Shown: positions 39,452 through 42,295 of the stretch, piece after piece | Position numbering within the stretch: the stretch's first letter is position 1 | How the letters are laid out: each line of letters begins with the position of its first letter | DNA from: a virus | Virus record (IMG/VR): IMGVR_UViG_3300044966_000796 | Span: 1 to 42,295 of that record | Direction: 5' to 3' (one strand) | Length of the DNA: 42,295 nucleotides | The notes under the pieces: model-generated | What the model was told of the DNA's origin: nothing | Database searches by the model: none | What the model saw: only the letters and a program-made list of their open reading frames with translations | Translations under genes and position numbers: made by a program

Positions 39452-39748
39452 CTAGTGATAATCATGATTTTTTGCAGGTTGGACAACTTTCTTTCCGATA
39501 GTTTCGCTTGTTCCTAATTTAGCACGATCACATTCTAATCGATCATCATCAGTGTCCTCAATTGGTTCATCCAAATGATTGTTCAGCCACAAACCACCAG
39601 AGTTTTTCAATTTGTCATAAATTTCTGTAGAATTTTCTATTCCTAAATTTTGACATATCAGTCTAACAAGATGATGAAAATCTTTACTTTCACTCCAATT
39701 AGCTTTGATTGATTTGAAAACGATGCAAGCAATATCGATACTATCCAT
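39452..39748 (-). CDS. Hypothetical protein
   Basis: 98 residues with GCGGAG 8 bases before the ATG, overlapping the end of the RuvB-like gene by 8 bases. A helical first half (ACIVFKSIKANWSESKDFHH) and an acidic second half (EPIEDTDDDRLECD). No family recognised; likely translationally coupled to the ATPase gene. Confidence 0.65.
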   Translation of the reverse strand: MDSIDIACIVFKSIKANWSESKDFHHLVRLICQNLGIENSTEIYDKLKNSGGLWLNNHLDEPIEDTDDDRLECDRAKLGTSETIGKKVVQPAKNHDYH

Positions 39749-40874
39749 TTGAAATCTCCGCCATTTCTTCTTCTAAGTATTTTGGAACACTTCTAACCAT
39801 ATCACGCTTCTTGAGTTCAAGATAGCCATCATATGTTAATCTGATTCCACCAGTGGAAATAGTGACTAAAGCCGGGTTGTCTATTGTAGAATTCATCAGA
39901 CATGGCAACACACAGCTTTTAAGTTCTTTCTCTCTAATGTTAAGAGCAATAGCAACCCGTTCCTTTGACATAGCCCTGCAACTAACAAACTTAAGTAATT
40001 GCAAATGCTTTAAAGGCATACCATGCATATCAATCTGATTTTCTTCTGCTACTTGGACAGCAATCTCATGCCAAGTCTTTTCTTTATGGATAGTTTTCTC
40101 CATATCCATTTCTTTGGCAAATTCAATTGCTTTACGAGGCAATCGAGACTGAAAATGAGCAGCTAAAGAACATTCAACTGCACCCCAATGTGGGAAATTT
40201 AACTGTATAATTTGTGCAACTTCTTTCTTTGTATATGGATTGAGAGCAATTTCTGTGAATCTGCCAACAAAAGCATCAAAGAGATCAGCAGGATCTGTAG
40301 TTGCTATAATAAAAGTAACCATTTTAGTATCGATATACTTCCGATCTTCTGTCAAAAGAACTCTATCTTTAGGTTCTATTGCCTTAAGTAGACCGTTTTG
40401 AAAAACTTTATTAAGATTGTGTGCTTCATCTATAAAAACTACACACGGAGGAACTTGATAATTATTTTGAGTAATCTCTCTCATCTCAAGTAAAGGCTTA
40501 CGTTCAATAAGCTTTTCATTGATAGCATCGAATATATCATTAAGAGTTTTGATAGATTTAGGATGGATCTCAATAAATGGAAGATTAAGAATTTTAGCAT
40601 AAATTCTAGCGAGAGTGGTCTTGCCTACGCTTGATGGACCTGATAACAACCATGCAACATCAGAAGCACAATGATTAGGTTTCTGAAGAGCGTTGAGAAG
40701 CACTCTTGCCATTTTCTTTTTAGCAAATTCTTGTCCAACATAACTATTGAAAGGACTGGCAGGATTGTTAGAATCAATTAATGCTATGCATTCCTCTATT
40801 GTGGGAGCTGCTGGAAGACTTGGGTTTGGTGCCAAGACTGGATCGTAATGAAATAAAAGTTGCTTCTGTCCCAT
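39741..40874 (-). CDS. RuvB-like AAA+ ATPase
   Basis: 377 residues from ATG 40874 with AAGGAG 6 bases upstream. Walker A G-P-S-S-V-G-K-T-T-L at about 75-85, Walker B V-V-F-I-D-E-A-H-N, sensor 1 F-I-I-A-T-T-D and an Arg-finger region F-V-G-R-F-T-E. The C-terminus is a winged-helix domain (IALNIREKELKSCVLPCLMN, I-R-L-T-Y-D-G) as in RuvB, the Holliday junction motor. A clamp-loader-type role is an alternative. Replication/recombination function expected. Confidence 0.8.
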   Translation of the reverse strand: MGQKQLLFHYDPVLAPNPSLPAAPTIEECIALIDSNNPASPFNSYVGQEFAKKKMARVLLNALQKPNHCASDVAWLLSGPSSVGKTTLARIYAKILNLPFIEIHPKSIKTLNDIFDAINEKLIERKPLLEMREITQNNYQVPPCVVFIDEAHNLNKVFQNGLLKAIEPKDRVLLTEDRKYIDTKMVTFIIATTDPADLFDAFVGRFTEIALNPYTKKEVAQIIQLNFPHWGAVECSLAAHFQSRLPRKAIEFAKEMDMEKTIHKEKTWHEIAVQVAEENQIDMHGMPLKHLQLLKFVSCRAMSKERVAIALNIREKELKSCVLPCLMNSTIDNPALVTISTGGIRLTYDGYLELKKRDMVRSVPKYLEEEMAEISNG

Positions 40875-40906
40875 TGGTATTCTCCTTGCCGCAATTGGCA
40901 AAGACC

Positions 40907-40935
40907 ATTGTACCAAATGGCTGTTGACGGTTCAA
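40907..40935 (-). promoter_or_regulatory. sigma70-type promoter for the RuvB-like gene
   Basis: Minus-strand TTGAAC (40935-40930), 17-bp spacer, TACAAT (40912-40907). Confidence 0.75.
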
Positions 40936-40989
40936 GAGCATGTTTTTCTGGGCTTGCCATAATTTAAATTAAAATTATTTGTTTTTATG

Positions 40990-40996
40990 ATAAATA
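40990..40996 (+). promoter_or_regulatory. Possible T4-type late promoter (ATAAATA)
   Basis: ATAAATA ends 6 bases before the ATG at 41003, the same arrangement as at 6130-6136. No Shine-Dalgarno site between. Confidence 0.35.
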
Positions 40997-41002
40997 AACA
41001 TT

Positions 41003-41632
41003 ATGAAATTTAAAAAATGGTTAAATGAACAATCTTATGTTGGCATAGAAGATGCCGACAGCTCTCAAATAGAGAGAGTTTATAAAAAATCAAGACTAGC
41101 AGTTAAAATTGTTCAAGATTATGATAAACAAACAGGAAATAATTATCTAACAAACATTACAACCATTGCTCCTATTTCAAAAGCAGGAATCTTCGGTCTT
41201 TATAATTCTGCTGAAAATAAAGCAATTATTGGCAAACCATATAACCAACAAAAATTTACTTTCTCACAGGAAGAATTGGATAAGATGGCTAATCTACCGG
41301 CAGATGTTTTAAGACAAAACAAAATTCCAGAAGAAATTATCAATTCTATTCAACCAACTGATACGATTCGTATAAATGTATTAAATATTTATGATACCTT
41401 TAACAAAGCTCAAAAAGCTGGCAAGATGAGTCCTGAAGAGGCACAGATCAATATCATTAGGGAAATTGCCAGTACGATTGTCCATGAAAGTACGCACGAT
41501 AAAGAACGCCGTAAGTCCGGCAAAACAAGCGAAGCCGGTCCTGAAGCTGCGGAACAGAAGTTTTCTTCTTGGTTTGATCAAAACTTGTCCTCCTTGAAGT
41601 CCAGATATCCAGAATTAGTTAGAACTAATTAA
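41003..41632 (+). CDS. Propeptide-bearing HExxH metallopeptidase-like protein
   Basis: 209 residues. MKFKKWLNE-QSY is a minimal propeptide ending L-N-E-Q. The predicted mature protein has I-V-H-E-S-T-H-D-K-E at about 161-170: an HExxH motif after a helix (INIIREIASTI), with E-A-G-P-E-A-A-E-Q downstream offering a third zinc ligand. The N-terminal part is beta-rich. Together with 18395 it suggests packaged proteases; activity is inferred. Confidence 0.75.
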   Translation: MKFKKWLNEQSYVGIEDADSSQIERVYKKSRLAVKIVQDYDKQTGNNYLTNITTIAPISKAGIFGLYNSAENKAIIGKPYNQQKFTFSQEELDKMANLPADVLRQNKIPEEIINSIQPTDTIRINVLNIYDTFNKAQKAGKMSPEEAQINIIREIASTIVHESTHDKERRKSGKTSEAGPEAAEQKFSSWFDQNLSSLKSRYPELVRTN

Positions 41633-41869
41633 AAATGGTACTCCGCTATATCCTTGCCATAAATTTAGTGGATAAGAAAATGTCTGATCATAAGGTTGCC
41701 AACATTCAGAATCATTCTTCCAAATAAGAATTTTATCTAATTCTACAGATAAAACAGAAATGGTTTCTTCATCAATGAAGAAACCTTCTATAACACCACA
41801 TTTACAACGATTTCTCGTTGATTCCCAATTTATACAATAAGAACCACAATCTTTACATTTAAGTACCAT
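41615..41869 (-). CDS. Small zinc-ribbon-like protein
   Basis: 84 residues with AGGAGG 6 bases before the ATG and a promoter upstream. C-K-D-C near the start and C-K-C after residue 20 form a possible zinc knuckle; the rest is acidic with WKNDSECWQPYDQTF. Its end overlaps the convergent 41003 gene by 18 bases. No family recognised. Confidence 0.65.
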   Translation of the reverse strand: MVLKCKDCGSYCINWESTRNRCKCGVIEGFFIDEETISVLSVELDKILIWKNDSECWQPYDQTFSYPLNLWQGYSGVPFLISSN

Positions 41870-41886
41870 AATTTCCTCCTACCACC

Positions 41887-41915
41887 ATTTTATTTGATGG
41901 CAGAAGATGTGTCAA
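41887..41915 (-). promoter_or_regulatory. sigma70-type promoter for the 41869 gene
   Basis: Minus-strand TTGACA (41915-41910), 17-bp spacer, TAAAAT (41892-41887). Confidence 0.8.
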
Positions 41916-41943
41916 GATTGTTTTTATTCACTCTGATAACATT

Positions 41944-42295
41944 ATGACAAGCGCAATTAAACCAAAATGGACAATTGCATCTGTAAATTGGGATTCTTTT
42001 GAATTCATTAAATATCAATTAAAATATTTCCATGAATTCAGCGAAGATTTTGAATTTATAATTCACGATAATGAAAATGTTAATGAAACGCAAGATTCTC
42101 AAGAAATTAAAACAAAATATCCATCAGTGAAAATCATACATCCAACATGGCAAGGCAGAGGTGGAGGGGCACACGGAATAGGTCTTAACGAATGTTTGAA
42201 AAGAGCAAAAGGTGAGTATTTCCTAGCAGTTGATCCTGATTTTTTTTGGATGAAGAAAAAAATATTGCCATTCTTAGAATCATACTTTGAATGTG
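41944..42295 (+). CDS. Glycosyltransferase (GT-A type), 3' end outside window
   Basis: 117 codons from ATG 41944 to the window edge without a stop. W-T-I-A-S-V-N-W-D-S-F-E-F-I-K-Y-Q-L at the start, D-F-E-F-I-I-H-D-N, then GRGGGAHGIGLNECLKRAKG and Y-F-L-A-V-D-P-D-F follow the family 2 glycosyltransferase order, with D-P-D as the DxD metal site. The acceptor and sugar are unknown. Could belong with the GDP-sugar genes at 33.4-35.4 kb. No Shine-Dalgarno site. Confidence 0.75.
   Translation, partial: MTSAIKPKWTIASVNWDSFEFIKYQLKYFHEFSEDFEFIIHDNENVNETQDSQEIKTKYPSVKIIHPTWQGRGGGAHGIGLNECLKRAKGEYFLAVDPDFFWMKKKILPFLESYFEC

Overview
The window looks like part of a large, AT-rich tailed bacteriophage genome (Caudoviricetes, T4-like in several respects). 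Evidence: an rIIA-type GHKL ATPase, two sigma-like genes, an endonuclease VII-type HNH gene, a free-standing HNH gene, three tRNA genes without encoded CCA, a C5 DNA methyltransferase, and at least 15 proteins whose N-termini resemble the T4 capsid-targeting propeptide (T4 internal proteins start MKTYQEFIAE; here e.g. MKTFKQFLTE, MKNFYEWLEER..LNE). No plasmid or integrase signature is visible. Some small secreted proteins and domain types recall Planctomycetes, so a host there is possible but is only an inference from memory.

Layout. 1-3.1 kb (minus): four propeptide-bearing putative virion proteins. 3.2-6.0 kb (minus): a secreted small protein and two sigma-like genes in coupled operons. 6.1-6.9 kb (plus): a basic propeptide protein and an endonuclease VII-like gene. 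6.9-11.2 kb (minus): an array of tiny, mostly overlapping genes for Trp/Ser/Cys/Asn-rich proteins, interleaved with a methyltransferase and a few other small genes; several members are under 60 codons. 11.2-14 kb: a propeptide protein, another W/S-rich gene, and a two-gene operon. 14.1-20.6 kb: HNH gene, tRNA-Arg, rIIA, a propeptide HExxH protein, tRNA-Leu, an RHH regulator, and an acyl carrier protein gene behind a structured cloverleaf-like leader RNA. 20.8-24.7 kb: a second GHKL ATPase, a HEAT-like secreted protein and a CsrA homologue. 24.7-33 kb: mixed accessory genes (2OG oxygenase, CAP protein, nucleotidyltransferase, HAD phosphatase, C5 methyltransferase). 33.1-36.5 kb (plus): propeptide proteins around a fucosyltransferase-like gene and GDP-mannose 3,5-epimerase. 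36.6-42.3 kb: GMP reductase, tRNA-Ile, a propeptide GNAT protein, a RuvB-like ATPase, a propeptide HExxH protein, and a truncated glycosyltransferase.

How it works together. Two expression classes stand out. Seventeen near-consensus sigma70 promoters (TTGACA, 17-bp spacer, TATAAT) all lie on the minus strand and drive early-type operons with strong Shine-Dalgarno sites. The propeptide genes lack such promoters; some have ATAAATA just before the ATG, like the T4 late promoter. A reasonable model is early takeover by host sigma70, then late transcription of packaged and virion proteins through the phage sigma-like factors. The propeptide set includes apparent enzymes (two HExxH proteins, a GNAT), so enzymes may be packaged in the head and delivered to the host.

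All family calls are made by eye from motifs; no database search was run.
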